From assembly GCF_000821065.1 (NCBI RefSeq), contig NZ_CDGG01000001.1, forward strand, positions 2,852,001 through 2,916,000: a DNA stretch of 64,000 nucleotides, in the 5' to 3' direction. Made by a program: the position numbers and the translations under genes. Of the stretch, positions 52,865-62,273 are shown piece after piece (within the stretch, counting starts at the first letter, position 1; each line of letters opens with the position of its first letter). Origin of the DNA: Oceanobacillus oncorhynchi (GTDB lineage: Bacteria > Bacillota > Bacilli > Bacillales > Amphibacillaceae). The notes under the pieces were generated by a model. That model had not been told where the DNA came from. It saw only the letters and a program-made list of their open reading frames with translations, and did not search any database.

Positions 52865-54391
52865 ATGAAAAGAAAATCATTATTAATAAGTTTAATTTTT
52901 TTATTGACAATACTTGTCTTATCGGCTTGTGCAGGGAATGTTGAATCACCACCTGAAGAAAACTCAGATATGGAACAAGAGTCTGATTCCATGGAAGAAG
53001 GAATGGATCATTCATCTATGGATGATGATGCAATTGAGAATGGTCATATGAGTCATGATGAGGTGGTAAGTTTAAATGGTTCAACAGGGGAAAATGAATT
53101 GAAAATACCTCCTTTGCTTGAAAGCGATAATGAAGAAGAAGTTGTATACACTGTTCGAGCACAAGAAGGAGAGACTGAAATATTCGATGGTACTAATACG
53201 AAAACATATGGATACAATGGGTCATTTTTAGGACCAGTGCTTCAATTTGAAGAAGGCGATACGGTGAAAATTAGAACGATAAATGAGTTAGATGAGGAGA
53301 CAACTTTTCATTGGCACGGGCTGGAAGTATCAGGTGAAGAAGACGGTGGGCCACATAATTCATTAAAGCCAGGAGAAGAAGAGCTGATCGAATTTGAAGT
53401 GACACAAGAAGCCTCGACGTTATGGTTCCATCCCCATCCAGAAGGGAAAACCTCTGAACAGGTTTACAATGGACTTGCAGGATTGATTTATATAGAAGAT
53501 GACAACTCTAAGAGTCTTGGATTGCCAAATGAGTATGGAAAGAATGATATTCCCTTGATTTTCCAAGATAAAACATTTGATGATCAGAAACAATTGAATT
53601 ACAGTGCTGCTATGAATGATGATGGAACAATCGGTGATACGTCATTGGTAAACGGGACGTTAAATCCGAAGTTGACCGTAGGGAAAGAAAAGGTTCGTCT
53701 TCGTCTCTTAAATGGGTCCAATGCGAGGAATTACACTTTTAAATTGAATACAGGGGATTCCTTTGTGCAAGTTGCAACGGATGGAGGTTTCCTGAATAAA
53801 CCAGTGACACTAGATGAAATTACACTGACCCCATCAGAACGGGCGGAAATAATTATTGATTTTTCGCAGCTTAACTCTGAAGATGGGTTGGCGTTAATAA
53901 ATGAGGAGGATGGTTCGATCCTTTTACCATTTGAAGTTTCTGGTCAAAGTGGAGAGGATAGCAGTATTCCAGAAGAGATGAATGATATTTCAATTACAGA
54001 AGAAGAGATGAACTTACCAGTAACAAAAAACGTGGAACTCTTTGGAATGATGGATATGGTAACGATAAATGGAAAGAAATTTGATCCGGAAAGAATTGAT
54101 TTCACACAAGATCAAGGGGTCACTGAAGTGTGGGAAATTTACAATAAACCTGACATGATGGGCGGAATGATTCATCCATTTCACATTCACGGAGCTCAAT
54201 TTAAAATACTTTCTCGAAATGGAGAAGAACCACCAGAAAATGAGCGGGGATGGAAAGACAGTATTTCTATTGAACCAGATGAAACAGTTAAAATAGCTAT
54301 ACAATTCAAGCAAAAAGGCGTGTATATGTTCCATTGTCATATTCTTGAACATGAAGACAACGGCATGATGGGACAGGTGAAGGTAGAATAG
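52865..54391 (+). CDS. Multicopper oxidase lipoprotein (CueO/CopA-like)
   Basis: A 508-residue surface-anchored oxidase that probably converts toxic Cu(I) to Cu(II). It has a lipobox LSAC (Cys22), a Met/His-rich acidic linker (SMEEGMDHSSMDDD) and three cupredoxin domains carrying all four copper signatures: HWHG, WFHPH, HPFHIHG and FHCHILEHED. A late Met-rich stretch (ELFGMMDMV, PDMMGGMIHP) may feed copper. GGGAG is about ten bases before the ATG. It lies between CopB and the mer genes. Confidence 0.95.
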   Translation: MKRKSLLISLIFLLTILVLSACAGNVESPPEENSDMEQESDSMEEGMDHSSMDDDAIENGHMSHDEVVSLNGSTGENELKIPPLLESDNEEEVVYTVRAQEGETEIFDGTNTKTYGYNGSFLGPVLQFEEGDTVKIRTINELDEETTFHWHGLEVSGEEDGGPHNSLKPGEEELIEFEVTQEASTLWFHPHPEGKTSEQVYNGLAGLIYIEDDNSKSLGLPNEYGKNDIPLIFQDKTFDDQKQLNYSAAMNDDGTIGDTSLVNGTLNPKLTVGKEKVRLRLLNGSNARNYTFKLNTGDSFVQVATDGGFLNKPVTLDEITLTPSERAEIIIDFSQLNSEDGLALINEEDGSILLPFEVSGQSGEDSSIPEEMNDISITEEEMNLPVTKNVELFGMMDMVTINGKKFDPERIDFTQDQGVTEVWEIYNKPDMMGGMIHPFHIHGAQFKILSRNGEEPPENERGWKDSISIEPDETVKIAIQFKQKGVYMFHCHILEHEDNGMMGQVKVE

Positions 54392-54778
54392 AGTATGGTC
54401 CATAATATAGCGTTAGACATGTAAAAAAGAATTATTAAGCTGCCAGTGTGATTAGTTCATACTGGCAATTTTAAAATTCATTAATCGATGAAAAAGGGGT
54501 ATTTTACTTTTTTCCATGTTACATGATATCTATCAAGTCTGATGTTCAATTTATGCCCAACTTTTTACTCGCTCCATTGTAAAAAAGACGTGATATTTAT
54601 AAAATATTTGAGTAATTTTCCCCATTTGGATTTTGATTTAAACGGATGTTCCTTATAAAGGACTTACTTAATCAAACAGTTAATTGTATACTGAATTTAT
54701 CAAAAATTACATATATTATTTTTATAAATGTACTTAAACTAATTGGTAGGATACTTTAAAAAAAATTTAATAATATAC
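54392..54778 (+). terminator. Terminator and empty region after the multicopper oxidase gene
   Basis: TGCCAGT (54441) and ACTGGCA (54461-54467) pair around a 13-base loop and run into ATTTTAAAA. The rest of the stretch up to the merR promoter holds no recognisable gene. Confidence 0.7.
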
Positions 54779-54810
54779 TTGACTGTGTATCTAGATACAC
54801 GGTTTATTAT
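54779..54810 (+). promoter_or_regulatory. mer promoter/operator
   Basis: The -35 TTGACT (54779-54784) and -10 TATTAT (54805-54810) are separated by 20 bp, the overlong spacing typical of MerR-controlled promoters. The perfect palindrome GTGTATCTAGATACAC (54785-54800) fills the spacer as the MerR site. Confidence 0.9.
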
Positions 54811-54830
54811 TTTTATAGGAGGTGAAATAT

Positions 54831-55232
54831 GTGAGTTATCGTATTAGTGCATTTGCAGAAAAATGTGGAGTGAATAAAGAGACAATTAGATATTACGAAC
54901 AAAAATCATTATTAAAGGAACCTTCTCGAACAAATGCTGGTTATCGGGTATACTCAGATAATGATGTTAGGCGAGTAGGTTTTATTAAACATATTCAAGA
55001 GCTTGGTTTCTCTTTAAATGAAATTTATAAATTACTTGGGATTGTAGATAAAGATGAAGTTCGCTGTGAAAATATGTTTGAATTTGTTTCCAAAAAAGAA
55101 AAGGAAGTACAAAAAAAAATAGAAGATTTAAAGCGAATTGAAGTCATGCTAAAAGATTTAAAACAACGGTGCCCAGATGAAAAACAACTACATGAATGTC
55201 CAATAATTGAAACACTGATTGGGGAACAATAA
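54831..55232 (+). CDS. merR: Mercury-responsive MerR regulator
   Basis: A 133-residue MerR-family activator that untwists the mer promoter on Hg(II) binding. From the GTG start, with AGGAGGTG six bases upstream, the cysteines fall at 79, 114 and 123, identical to the Hg(II) triad of Bacillus MerR, which also supports this start over the upstream in-frame GTG. Winged helix: NKETIRYYEQKSLLKEPSR; long dimerisation helix at ~80-112. A MerR-type promoter lies directly upstream. merA follows 38 bases later. Confidence 0.96.
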   Translation: MSYRISAFAEKCGVNKETIRYYEQKSLLKEPSRTNAGYRVYSDNDVRRVGFIKHIQELGFSLNEIYKLLGIVDKDEVRCENMFEFVSKKEKEVQKKIEDLKRIEVMLKDLKQRCPDEKQLHECPIIETLIGEQ

Positions 55233-55270
55233 AAGGAATAAGAAAAAATATAGAACAGGATGATGAGTAA

Positions 55271-56911
55271 ATGAATAAATTTAAGATAAACATTCACGGA
55301 ATGACTTGTACAGGTTGTGAAGAGCATGTAGCATTAGCACTTCAAAATATAGGAGCTAATAATGTTGAAGCTAGTTTTCGTCGTGGTGAAGCAGTATTTG
55401 AGTTACCTGAGAATATTGGAGTTAAAACTGCAAACAAGGCGATTAAAGAAGCAAAATATCAACCTGGAGAAATAGAAGAAGTACCATCACAAGAAAATAT
55501 GGTGCTAGGTAATGAAGGGGATTATGACTTACTTATCATTGGTTCTGGTGGTGCAGCTTTTTCGGCTGCGATTAAAGCAATTGAATATGGGGCGAAAGTA
55601 GTCATGATTGAACGTGAAACCATTGGAGGAACATGCGTGAATACAGGTTGTGTTCCATCAAAGACACTTCTTAGAGCTGGGAAAATCAATCATTTGGCTA
55701 AGGTGAATCCATTTAAAGGATTGCAAATTTCCGCGGGAGATGTAGAATTAGCACCTTTAATCAGGCAAAAAAATGAATTGGTTAATAGGCTTAGGCACCA
55801 AAAATACATTGATTTAATTAATGAATATGGCTTTGATTTAATTAAGGGTGAAGCTAAATTTATTGATAAAAATACAATTGAAGTCAACGGAGAGAAACTT
55901 TCTGCAAAGCACTTTTTAATTGCAACAGGTGCTTCTCCTTCTTTACCGGAAATTTCAGGACTTAAAGAAGTGGATTATCTAACAAGTACAACACTACTTG
56001 AATTAAAAAAGGTGCCTGAACGCTTAACGGTTATTGGTTCAGGATATATCGGAATGGAGCTTGGGCAACTATTTCATAATTTAGGTTCAGAAGTAACGCT
56101 TATGCAAAGAAGTGAACGTCTTTTAAAAGAATATGACCCAGAGATTTCAGAAGCTGTAGAAAAGGCTTTAGTTGAACAGGGTATAAATCTTGTGAAAGGG
56201 GCAACCTTTGAGTGGGTAGAACAAGTTGGAGGAAACAAAAAGATTTACGTAACGGTAAATGGTAAGAAAAAAGTTGTGGAATCAGAGCAGTTACTTGTGG
56301 CAACAGGGAGAAAACCAAATACGGATTCTTTAAATTTAAGTGCAGCAGGTATTGAAGTTGGAAAACGAAAAGAAATCGTGATAAATGATTATGCTAGGAC
56401 AAGTAATGAGAAGGTTTATGCAGCAGGAGATGTAACATTGGGACCTCAATTTGTTTATGTAGCAGCCTATGAAGGTGGAATTGTTGCTGACAATGCGATT
56501 CGTGGGTTAAATAAAAAATTAAATTTGTCTGTTGTTCCTGGCATAACGTTTATAAATCCGGCAATTGCAACAGTTGGTTTAACAGAAAAACAAGCAAAAG
56601 AAAAGGGATATGAAGTCAAAACATCTGTGTTGCCTTTAGACACCATTCCAAGAGCGTTAGTAAATCATGAAACAACAGGGGTTTTTAAGCTTGTTGCTGA
56701 TTCAAAAACATTGAAAGTGCTTGGAGTTCATATTGTATCTGAAAATGCAGGAGATGTGATTTATGCAGCTACATTAGTCGTTAAGTTTGGATTAACCGTA
56801 GAGGATTTAAAAGAAAGTCTTGCACCGTATTTAACAATGGCAGAGGGTTTAAAATTAGCTGCTCTTACATTTGATAAAGATGTATCAAAATTATCATGCT
56901 GTGCCGGGTAA
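55271..56911 (+). CDS. merA: Mercuric reductase
   Basis: A cytosolic FAD enzyme reducing Hg(II) to volatile Hg(0) with NADPH. The 546-residue protein has one N-terminal HMA domain (MTCTGC, Cys13/16), the FAD fold, the redox pair in [13 protein letters not shown] (~119-131) and the C-terminal vicinal cysteines SCCAG at 543-544 that distinguish MerA from lipoamide dehydrogenase. It is co-transcribed with merR. No merT/merP/merE transporter gene lies in between, so Hg(II) uptake must be passive or by other carriers. A terminator follows. Confidence 0.97.
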   Translation: MNKFKINIHGMTCTGCEEHVALALQNIGANNVEASFRRGEAVFELPENIGVKTANKAIKEAKYQPGEIEEVPSQENMVLGNEGDYDLLIIGSGGAAFSAAIKAIEYGAKVVMIERETIGGTCVNTGCVPSKTLLRAGKINHLAKVNPFKGLQISAGDVELAPLIRQKNELVNRLRHQKYIDLINEYGFDLIKGEAKFIDKNTIEVNGEKLSAKHFLIATGASPSLPEISGLKEVDYLTSTTLLELKKVPERLTVIGSGYIGMELGQLFHNLGSEVTLMQRSERLLKEYDPEISEAVEKALVEQGINLVKGATFEWVEQVGGNKKIYVTVNGKKKVVESEQLLVATGRKPNTDSLNLSAAGIEVGKRKEIVINDYARTSNEKVYAAGDVTLGPQFVYVAAYEGGIVADNAIRGLNKKLNLSVVPGITFINPAIATVGLTEKQAKEKGYEVKTSVLPLDTIPRALVNHETTGVFKLVADSKTLKVLGVHIVSENAGDVIYAATLVVKFGLTVEDLKESLAPYLTMAEGLKLAALTFDKDVSKLSCCAG

Positions 56912-56986
56912 AAACTCCTTATTGATAATAGCTTCAATTAATTGAATAAGTATAACTTCACTATTTTATGCTTTACTCGAACTATA

Positions 56987-57030
56987 GAATCCATTTTGAT
57001 TAATCTTTTTCCAAAATGGATTCTTTTATT
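56987..57030 (+). terminator. Terminator of the mer operon
   Basis: GAATCCATTTT and AAAATGGATTC (11 bp) flank a 15-base loop and run into TTTTATTT. Confidence 0.9.
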
Positions 57031-57135
57031 TAACGTAAAACACGAGTTTACATGGTATTTTTAATCAAACCTTATTTAAAAGCCACATATTGCCCAATCT
57101 AAAGTTTTTCTAATGATATTCTTATTATTAAAAGA

Positions 57136-57158
57136 AAACCCTAGCTCTAGGGTTTTTC
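57136..57158 (-). terminator. Terminator of the cueP-like gene
   Basis: AAACCCTA and TAGGGTTT pair around GCTC, with T-rich sequence on both strands (AAAGAAAA to the left). It lies just downstream of the minus-strand cueP-like gene. Confidence 0.8.
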
Positions 57159-57184
57159 AAACTCACAAATGCTTTCTATCAAAT

Positions 57185-57697
57185 TTAAATAAGTTGCATT
57201 GTCGTAATACAAGTTGGGTCATCCTCGAATGTAGATATGGTTGATTCTACCTGTTTGTCATCTAAAGTAATAATGACTTTAAACTCCTGATCTCTTGGTA
57301 GCCATAAATCAATAAAGCCGTTGTCAAAGGATTCAATCGATTCATCAATAAGTACATTTCCATTGGCATTTTCGATATAAACTTCAAATGGAGTATTCAC
57401 TAGCTCACCTTGACATCCTGTAAGACTATGGAATGTACATGGGTGTGTTTCATTGATAAAGGGAGCAATCGATACATAAAACTCATCATCAGGTAAATCA
57501 TAATTGACTTCTTTATTATCTTTTTCAACTACTAATTGGCTAGTATCTACTGAAGCAGAGGTAGCACTTATTTGATCTGTGCTGTAATCGTGTATTAATG
57601 ATTTAACATCTACTTCAGATGATTGATTAGTATTACTGTTACAAGCTGCTAAAATAACCAAAAGAAACAAACAAACAAACACTATTTGATTTTTCAA
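57185..57697 (-). CDS. cueP: CueP-family copper-binding lipoprotein
   Basis: A 170-residue lipoprotein with signal and lipobox LAAC (Cys19). The conserved CueP core is DDEFYVSIAPFINETHPCTF, followed by HSLTGCQGEL, with Cys and His ligands, then FEVYIENANGNVLID and a terminal DDPTCITTMQL with a third Cys. CueP in Salmonella is a periplasmic copper store; Gram-positive relatives are membrane-anchored. The start is TTG with AAGGAG eight bases upstream. It is convergent with merA and divergent from the MATE gene. Confidence 0.85.
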   Translation of the reverse strand: MKNQIVFVCLFLLVILAACNSNTNQSSEVDVKSLIHDYSTDQISATSASVDTSQLVVEKDNKEVNYDLPDDEFYVSIAPFINETHPCTFHSLTGCQGELVNTPFEVYIENANGNVLIDESIESFDNGFIDLWLPRDQEFKVIITLDDKQVESTISTFEDDPTCITTMQLI

Positions 57698-57858
57698 ATA
57701 GACAACTCCTTACCATATAAAATATATAGCATTATTATAACACCTAAATAAAATAAAAAGTTCATGTTCATAGAATTGTTAAAATTATTAAAAATTCAAC
57801 GCTGAGGACAATGAGAAATGAAAGTAATGCAAAATTATTTTCTGTAAATTTTTTCTTG

Positions 57859-57887
57859 TTGAATACTATACGGGGGTATGATATTAT
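57859..57887 (+). promoter_or_regulatory. CsoR-type promoter of the MATE/CoA-disulfide reductase unit
   Basis: TTGAAT and TATTAT are 17 bp apart; the spacer holds ATACTATACGGGGGTATGAT, a CsoR-like site. The same layout occurs before csoR copy 2 (61788-61816). Confidence 0.75.
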
Positions 57888-57955
57888 GTTTTTAAGGAAA
57901 CTTTAAATATATTAATGAAAAGCTCCTGTAATTAGATTGAATGGAGGGCTGTTTG

Positions 57956-59401
57956 ATGAATGTTGCAGATCAAACATTAAAGAAAGGGCTAAGTACCAAT
58001 GATAAGATAAAAATAATTATTATATTAGCGGTTCCGGCTGTAATAGAAAACTTTTTTCAGACGATGCTAGGATTTGCAGATACATTTTTTGTTGCTCAAA
58101 TTGGTTTGGATGAAGTATCTGCAGTTGGGGTAACGAACGCTATACTAGCAATTTATTTTGCAATTTTTATGGCAATAGGTGTTGGTGTCAATGTGTTAAT
58201 GGCTAATGCAACTGGTGCAGGCGACTATGAACGTGCCTCAAAAGTTGCACAGCAAGGAGTAATTTTGACCACTATTGTAGGTGGCCTAACAGGTATGTTA
58301 ACACTGATTTTTGCAGAACCTCTTTTAAGCCTTCTTGGTGTAGAACAACAAGTGTTAGAGATTGGTGTAGTATACTTTAGAATTGTTGCTGTTCCTTCTA
58401 TACTCATGGCTTATATGTTTGTGATGAGTAGTATTTTAAGGGGAGTTGGAGATACAAAATCACCAATGAAAGCAGTTATTATTGCAAATATTGTCAATAT
58501 TATTTTGGATTATATCTTTATCTTTGGCTTCTTGTTTATACCTGCACTAGGTATCGTAGGGGCTGGATTAGCCGGAGTAATTGCACGTCTGGTTGGTACA
58601 TTTGTGCTTATTTTATATATTAAGAAAAATAATCAGATTATGTTTCAAAAGAACTGGTGGAGGTTTGATAAGGTTTATCAAAAAGAGCTTTTAGGTTTAG
58701 GTGCTCCAGCAGCAGGTGAGCGCCTGGCAATGAGAATAGGGCAGGTCGTTTATTTTGGCTTCATTGTTGCATTAGGTACAAGTACATTTGCAGCACATCA
58801 AATAGCAGGGAATATCGAGACATTTTCTTATATGATTGCTTATGGTTTTGCTGCTGCCGCAACTATTATTGTAGGCAAACAAGTAGGAGCAGGTAATTAT
58901 GAAGAAGCTAAAAGTTATGCAAAATTAATCTCCATTCTATCAGCTGTATTTATGGTTTTCATGGGAGTATTATTATTTATTCTTGGAGAATGGATAGGCG
59001 GTTTTTTCAGTGAAGATCCAGTAGTTGTATCTGAAATAAGTATTGCACTAAAAATAGCAGCATTATTCCAGCCTTTTCTAGCGATATTGCTTATTCTTAC
59101 AGGAGCATATCAAGGTGCTAGAAATACAAAATACCCTATGTATTTAACAACGATTGTGATGTGGTTGATTCGAACACTTTTTGTATATCTCTTAGCAATT
59201 CAAATGCAGTTAGGGATAGCAGGTGTCTGGGTAGCAATCGGTATTGATATCGTGATACGCGCCGTTGTTATGTGGTACAGAATGGAAAAAGACAAATGGA
59301 TTAAATCCAAAAAGAAGATGTCATTTAAAGATAAAGTAGAATGTCAATGTCATCCAAAGACAAAACAACCAAACATGAATGAATGTGTTAATAATTATTA
59401 A
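57956..59401 (+). CDS. MATE-family efflux transporter
   Basis: A ~481-residue 12-helix transporter of the MATE (NorM/DinF-like) family: VPAVIENFFQTMLGFADTFF, then QIGLDEVSAVGVTNAI, RGVGDTKSPMKAV and a second half with HQIAGNIETFSYMIAYGFAA and GAYQGARNTKYPM. It is usually driven by Na+ or H+ and exports cationic drugs. Unusual features are a CsoR-like operator in its promoter and a Cys/His-containing tail (KVECQCHPKTKQPNMNECVN), which hint at a metal or thiol link. The ATG with GGAGGG seven bases upstream is preferred to the TTG at 57941. Confidence 0.88.
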   Translation: MNVADQTLKKGLSTNDKIKIIIILAVPAVIENFFQTMLGFADTFFVAQIGLDEVSAVGVTNAILAIYFAIFMAIGVGVNVLMANATGAGDYERASKVAQQGVILTTIVGGLTGMLTLIFAEPLLSLLGVEQQVLEIGVVYFRIVAVPSILMAYMFVMSSILRGVGDTKSPMKAVIIANIVNIILDYIFIFGFLFIPALGIVGAGLAGVIARLVGTFVLILYIKKNNQIMFQKNWWRFDKVYQKELLGLGAPAAGERLAMRIGQVVYFGFIVALGTSTFAAHQIAGNIETFSYMIAYGFAAAATIIVGKQVGAGNYEEAKSYAKLISILSAVFMVFMGVLLFILGEWIGGFFSEDPVVVSEISIALKIAALFQPFLAILLILTGAYQGARNTKYPMYLTTIVMWLIRTLFVYLLAIQMQLGIAGVWVAIGIDIVIRAVVMWYRMEKDKWIKSKKKMSFKDKVECQCHPKTKQPNMNECVNNY

Positions 59402-59496
59402 AATGTCATTTTTAATCAAAAAAAGATGTTACTTTATAACTGGTTATGGACGGATTAAGGTCCAGATTTCAATAAATGACTTGGGAGGGAAATATC

Positions 59497-61158
59497 ATGA
59501 CAAAAAAAGTTGTTATCATAGGTGGTGTAGCAGGTGGGGCAACAGCCGCCGCAAGGTTAAGAAGAATAAGTGAAGAAATAGAAATTGTGCTTTTCGAAAG
59601 AGGAGAACATATTTCATTTGCGAATTGTGGATTACCTTACTACATCGGAGAAACAATTAAGGATCGCAATAAATTATTAGTACAAACTGTGGAAGGTATG
59701 TCGGAACGATTTAATCTCGACATACGTAATTTGAGTGAAGTAGTGAACATCGACACAGATAAAAAACAGGTGACAGTTAATAACCTAAAAAGCGGAGAAA
59801 CGTACAAAGAATCCTATGATAAATTATTGTTATCACCGGGAGCCAAACCAATTGTACCTGCGATACCAGGGTTAAAGGAAAATAATTCGTTATTTACATT
59901 AAGAAATATTCCCGACACAGATGCTATCAAACGTTATGTGGATAATCACCTGCCACAAAGAACTGTCATTGTTGGTGGTGGATTTATTGGTGTTGAGATG
60001 GCGGAGAATCTTGCTAACAGAGGGATAAAGGTTACCATAGTTGAAATGGCCAATCAAATCATGGCACCGATTGATATGGAAATGGCAGCTATTCTGCACA
60101 CGCATTTAAGAGAAAAAGGGGTTCAATTGATTCTGGACAATGGAGTTCAATCATTTGCAGAGGAAGGAAAGAAGATTATACTTTCTGATGGGACGGAACT
60201 TCAAACAGATATGACGATTCTTTCTATCGGTGTTATGCCGGAAAATGAACTGGCGAAATCAGCAGGACTTTCATTAGGGCAACGTGGAGGAATCATCGTG
60301 AATGACTATCTGCAAACATCCAATGATCATATCTATGCGGTTGGGGATGCGGTCGAAGTAGCAGATTATATCACAGGCACAAAGACAATGATTCCACTTG
60401 CTGGACCAGCGAATCGACAAGGTCGTATTGCGGCTAACAATTTAATGGGTAAAAAAGAGAAATATCAAGGGACAGTAGGCACATCCATTGCAAAGGTGTT
60501 TGATTTGACCGTTGCATCCACAGGAAATAATGAAAAAACACTTAAACGGCTAAGGATTCCCTACGAAGTGGTCCATGTTCATCCAAGCTCTCACGCTAAT
60601 TATTATCCAGAAGCTGTACCAATTTCCCTAAAGTTACTTTTTGATAAAGAAACAGGAAAAATCTTCGGTGCTCAGGCTGTTGGAGAAGAAGGCGTGGATA
60701 AACGCATGGACGTTATCACTACAGCCATAAAAGGCGGGTTAACTGTAGAAGATTTAACAAATTTAGAGTTATCCTATGCACCGCCTTATTCATCAGCAAA
60801 AGATCCAGTGAATATGGCAGGGTATGTAGCTGCGAACATCATAGACGGGGAATTAGAACATATCCAGTGGCATGAAGTAGACCAGATTGTTGCTGATGGG
60901 AGGTTATTAATTGATGTTCGTAACTCAGGGGAACGTGAATCTGGTTATATCAAAGGATCTGTTAATATTCCGCTACATGAGTTAAGAAATTCTCTTGATA
61001 CTATACCAAAAGATCAGACCATTTATGTAAGTTGTCAAGTTGGTTTAAGAGGGTATCTAGCTAGTCGTATTCTAAAAAATAATGGATTTGAAGTGAAAAA
61101 TGTAGATGGCGGATGGAAGACGTATTCCTCTGTTTTTGGGAATCAACAAGCATTGTAA
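59497..61158 (+). CDS. cdr: CoA-disulfide reductase with C-terminal rhodanese domain
   Basis: A 553-residue FAD enzyme that reduces CoA disulfides or persulfides with NAD(P)H. It has the FAD fold VVIIGGVAGGATAAARLRR, active-site Cys43 in SFANCGLPYYIG, an NADH fold TVIVGGGFIGVEMAENLA, the dimerisation domain, and a rhodanese domain (~460-553) with LLIDVRNSGERESGYIKGSV and catalytic Cys in YVSCQVGLRGYL. GGGAGGG is seven bases before the ATG. It follows the MATE gene by 95 bases, probably under the same CsoR-type promoter, linking thiol homeostasis to copper stress. Confidence 0.93.
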   Translation: MTKKVVIIGGVAGGATAAARLRRISEEIEIVLFERGEHISFANCGLPYYIGETIKDRNKLLVQTVEGMSERFNLDIRNLSEVVNIDTDKKQVTVNNLKSGETYKESYDKLLLSPGAKPIVPAIPGLKENNSLFTLRNIPDTDAIKRYVDNHLPQRTVIVGGGFIGVEMAENLANRGIKVTIVEMANQIMAPIDMEMAAILHTHLREKGVQLILDNGVQSFAEEGKKIILSDGTELQTDMTILSIGVMPENELAKSAGLSLGQRGGIIVNDYLQTSNDHIYAVGDAVEVADYITGTKTMIPLAGPANRQGRIAANNLMGKKEKYQGTVGTSIAKVFDLTVASTGNNEKTLKRLRIPYEVVHVHPSSHANYYPEAVPISLKLLFDKETGKIFGAQAVGEEGVDKRMDVITTAIKGGLTVEDLTNLELSYAPPYSSAKDPVNMAGYVAANIIDGELEHIQWHEVDQIVADGRLLIDVRNSGERESGYIKGSVNIPLHELRNSLDTIPKDQTIYVSCQVGLRGYLASRILKNNGFEVKNVDGGWKTYSSVFGNQQAL

Positions 61159-61373
61159 AAAAGGGGAGAGAAATAATGTATTACTGGCTGATGGGGTATA
61201 AGTAAGCATGAAAGAAAATCGAACTAAAAAGCTAAAGTGTGATTCATTTTTTACCCGCCACTTTTTATGAGCAATGTGTACTCAGGTTTTCGTTACTATG
61301 AATTATTTAAAAAGAGAGTAATGATACCTAAATGCGAGATAATATATAAATATAAATTAAAGGAGCGATTATA
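61159..61373. other. Short intergenic region before csoR copy 1
   Basis: A nine-codon frame (MYYWLMGYK) follows GGGGAGAG and may be the stub of a lost gene. No operator of the GGGGGTAT type is seen here. Confidence 0.35.
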
Positions 61374-61700
61374 ATGATGAAATCAGAAGGAATAATACAA
61401 AATGCAACAGAAGGAAAAAAGGCAGTGGAGCCACGGACAGATAAAGAAAAGGAACGTGTAATTAATCGTTTAAAACGTGTAGAAGGCCAAGTTCGTGGAC
61501 TTCAAAATATGGTTGAAAATGATCGTTACTGTATGGATATTCTTATTCAATTATCTGCCGTGCAGTCAGCTTTAAAGAAAGTTGGCTTTTCTGTCATGGA
61601 ACGACATGCAAAAACATGTATGACTCATTCTATTAAGGATGGAAATGAAGAAGAAGTTATTGATGAATTGTTAGCAGTTATTAATCAGTACTCTAAATAA
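61374..61700 (+). CDS. csoR: CsoR-family copper-sensing repressor, copy 1
   Basis: A 108-residue all-helical repressor: RLKRVEGQVRGLQNMVENDR, then Cys in RYCMDILIQLSAVQSALKKV, and HAKTC. Spacing Cys-x24-His-x3-Cys is that of Cu(I)-binding CsoR; CstR-type persulfide sensors lack the His. The N-terminal ~25 residues are a charged extension. AGGAGCG is eight bases before the first of two ATGs. Copper binding should release it from GGGGGTAT-type operators such as those at 57.87, 61.80 and 62.22 kb. A terminator follows. Confidence 0.93.
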   Translation: MMKSEGIIQNATEGKKAVEPRTDKEKERVINRLKRVEGQVRGLQNMVENDRYCMDILIQLSAVQSALKKVGFSVMERHAKTCMTHSIKDGNEEEVIDELLAVINQYSK

Positions 61701-61723
61701 TATAAGAGAACAATCCTTCATAA

Positions 61724-61772
61724 AAAGTTTATAGAGAAAATGAAATAACTTTCTCTATAAGCTTTTTATTTA
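61724..61772 (+). terminator. Terminator after csoR copy 1
   Basis: AGTTTATAGAGAAA and TTTCTCTATAAGCT pair with a G-T step around ATGAAATAAC and run into TTTTTATTT. Confidence 0.88.
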
Positions 61773-61787
61773 TTTTAAATAAAATAC

Positions 61788-61816
61788 TTGAATACCTTCT
61801 GGGGGTATGGTATATT
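61788..61816 (+). promoter_or_regulatory. CsoR-controlled promoter of csoR copy 2
   Basis: TTGAAT and TATATT are 17 bp apart; the spacer holds ATACCTTCTGGGGGTATGG, close to the known copZA operator pattern of Bacillus. Confidence 0.85.
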
Positions 61817-61867
61817 GGCAGTAAGGAAATATAAAGTAATTATTTGATTTTAGAAGGGAGCGTTTAC

Positions 61868-62203
61868 ATGAAGGAGATTGCTCAACTAGTCCCCCATATG
61901 GATCAAAAGGAAAACTGTTGTAAAGACGGAGAGGTAATTATGTCAGATGATATTCAAAAGCAGCTGATGAATCGAATGAGTCGCATTGAAGGACAGGTAA
62001 AGGGAGTAAAACGAATGATTGACCGAAATGTATATTGTGATGATATATTAAATCAAATGGCTGCCGTACAATCGGCATTACATGCTGTTTCTCGATTACT
62101 ATTGGAAAGTCATATTCATACTTGTGTCATTGAAAAATTGGAAAAAAAAGATCCAGAAGTTATATCTGAATTCATGACGACGATTTCTAAAATAATGAAA
62201 TAA
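61868..62203 (+). CDS. csoR: CsoR-family copper-sensing repressor, copy 2
   Basis: A 111-residue CsoR: MSRIEGQVKGVKRMIDRNVY, CDDILNQMAAVQSALHAV and SHIHTC, again with Cys-x24-His-x3-Cys. An N-terminal extension carries CC (QKENCCKDGE), not found in copy 1. GAAGGGAG is about eight bases before the ATG; the upstream in-frame TTG is less likely. It precedes copZ and copA, each with its own CsoR-like site, forming the classical csoR-copZ-copA arrangement. Two CsoR copies within 0.5 kb raise the question of divided or redundant control. Confidence 0.93.
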   Translation: MKEIAQLVPHMDQKENCCKDGEVIMSDDIQKQLMNRMSRIEGQVKGVKRMIDRNVYCDDILNQMAAVQSALHAVSRLLLESHIHTCVIEKLEKKDPEVISEFMTTISKIMK

Positions 62204-62212
62204 ATTTTTCAC

Positions 62213-62243
62213 TTGACAATACCTAACTAGGGTATGGTAATAT
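62213..62243 (+). promoter_or_regulatory. CsoR-type promoter of copZ
   Basis: The -35 TTGACA (62213-62218) is followed by ATACCTAACTAGGGTATGG, a CsoR-like dyad, and a -10 near TGGTAATAT. The sequence between csoR and copZ is otherwise short. Confidence 0.78.
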
Positions 62244-62273
62244 ATAAATGTAATCAGAAAGGAGGGATGATTC

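Noticed and set aside
55271..56911. merA as a dihydrolipoamide dehydrogenase
   Set aside because: The N-terminal HMA domain and C-terminal vicinal cysteines are specific to mercuric reductase, and merR with a MerR-type promoter precedes it.
61374..61700. CsoR copy 1 as a CstR persulfide sensor, given the adjacent CoA-disulfide reductase
   Set aside because: The Cu(I)-ligand His is present at the CsoR spacing (Cys-x24-His-x3-Cys), which CstR lacks.
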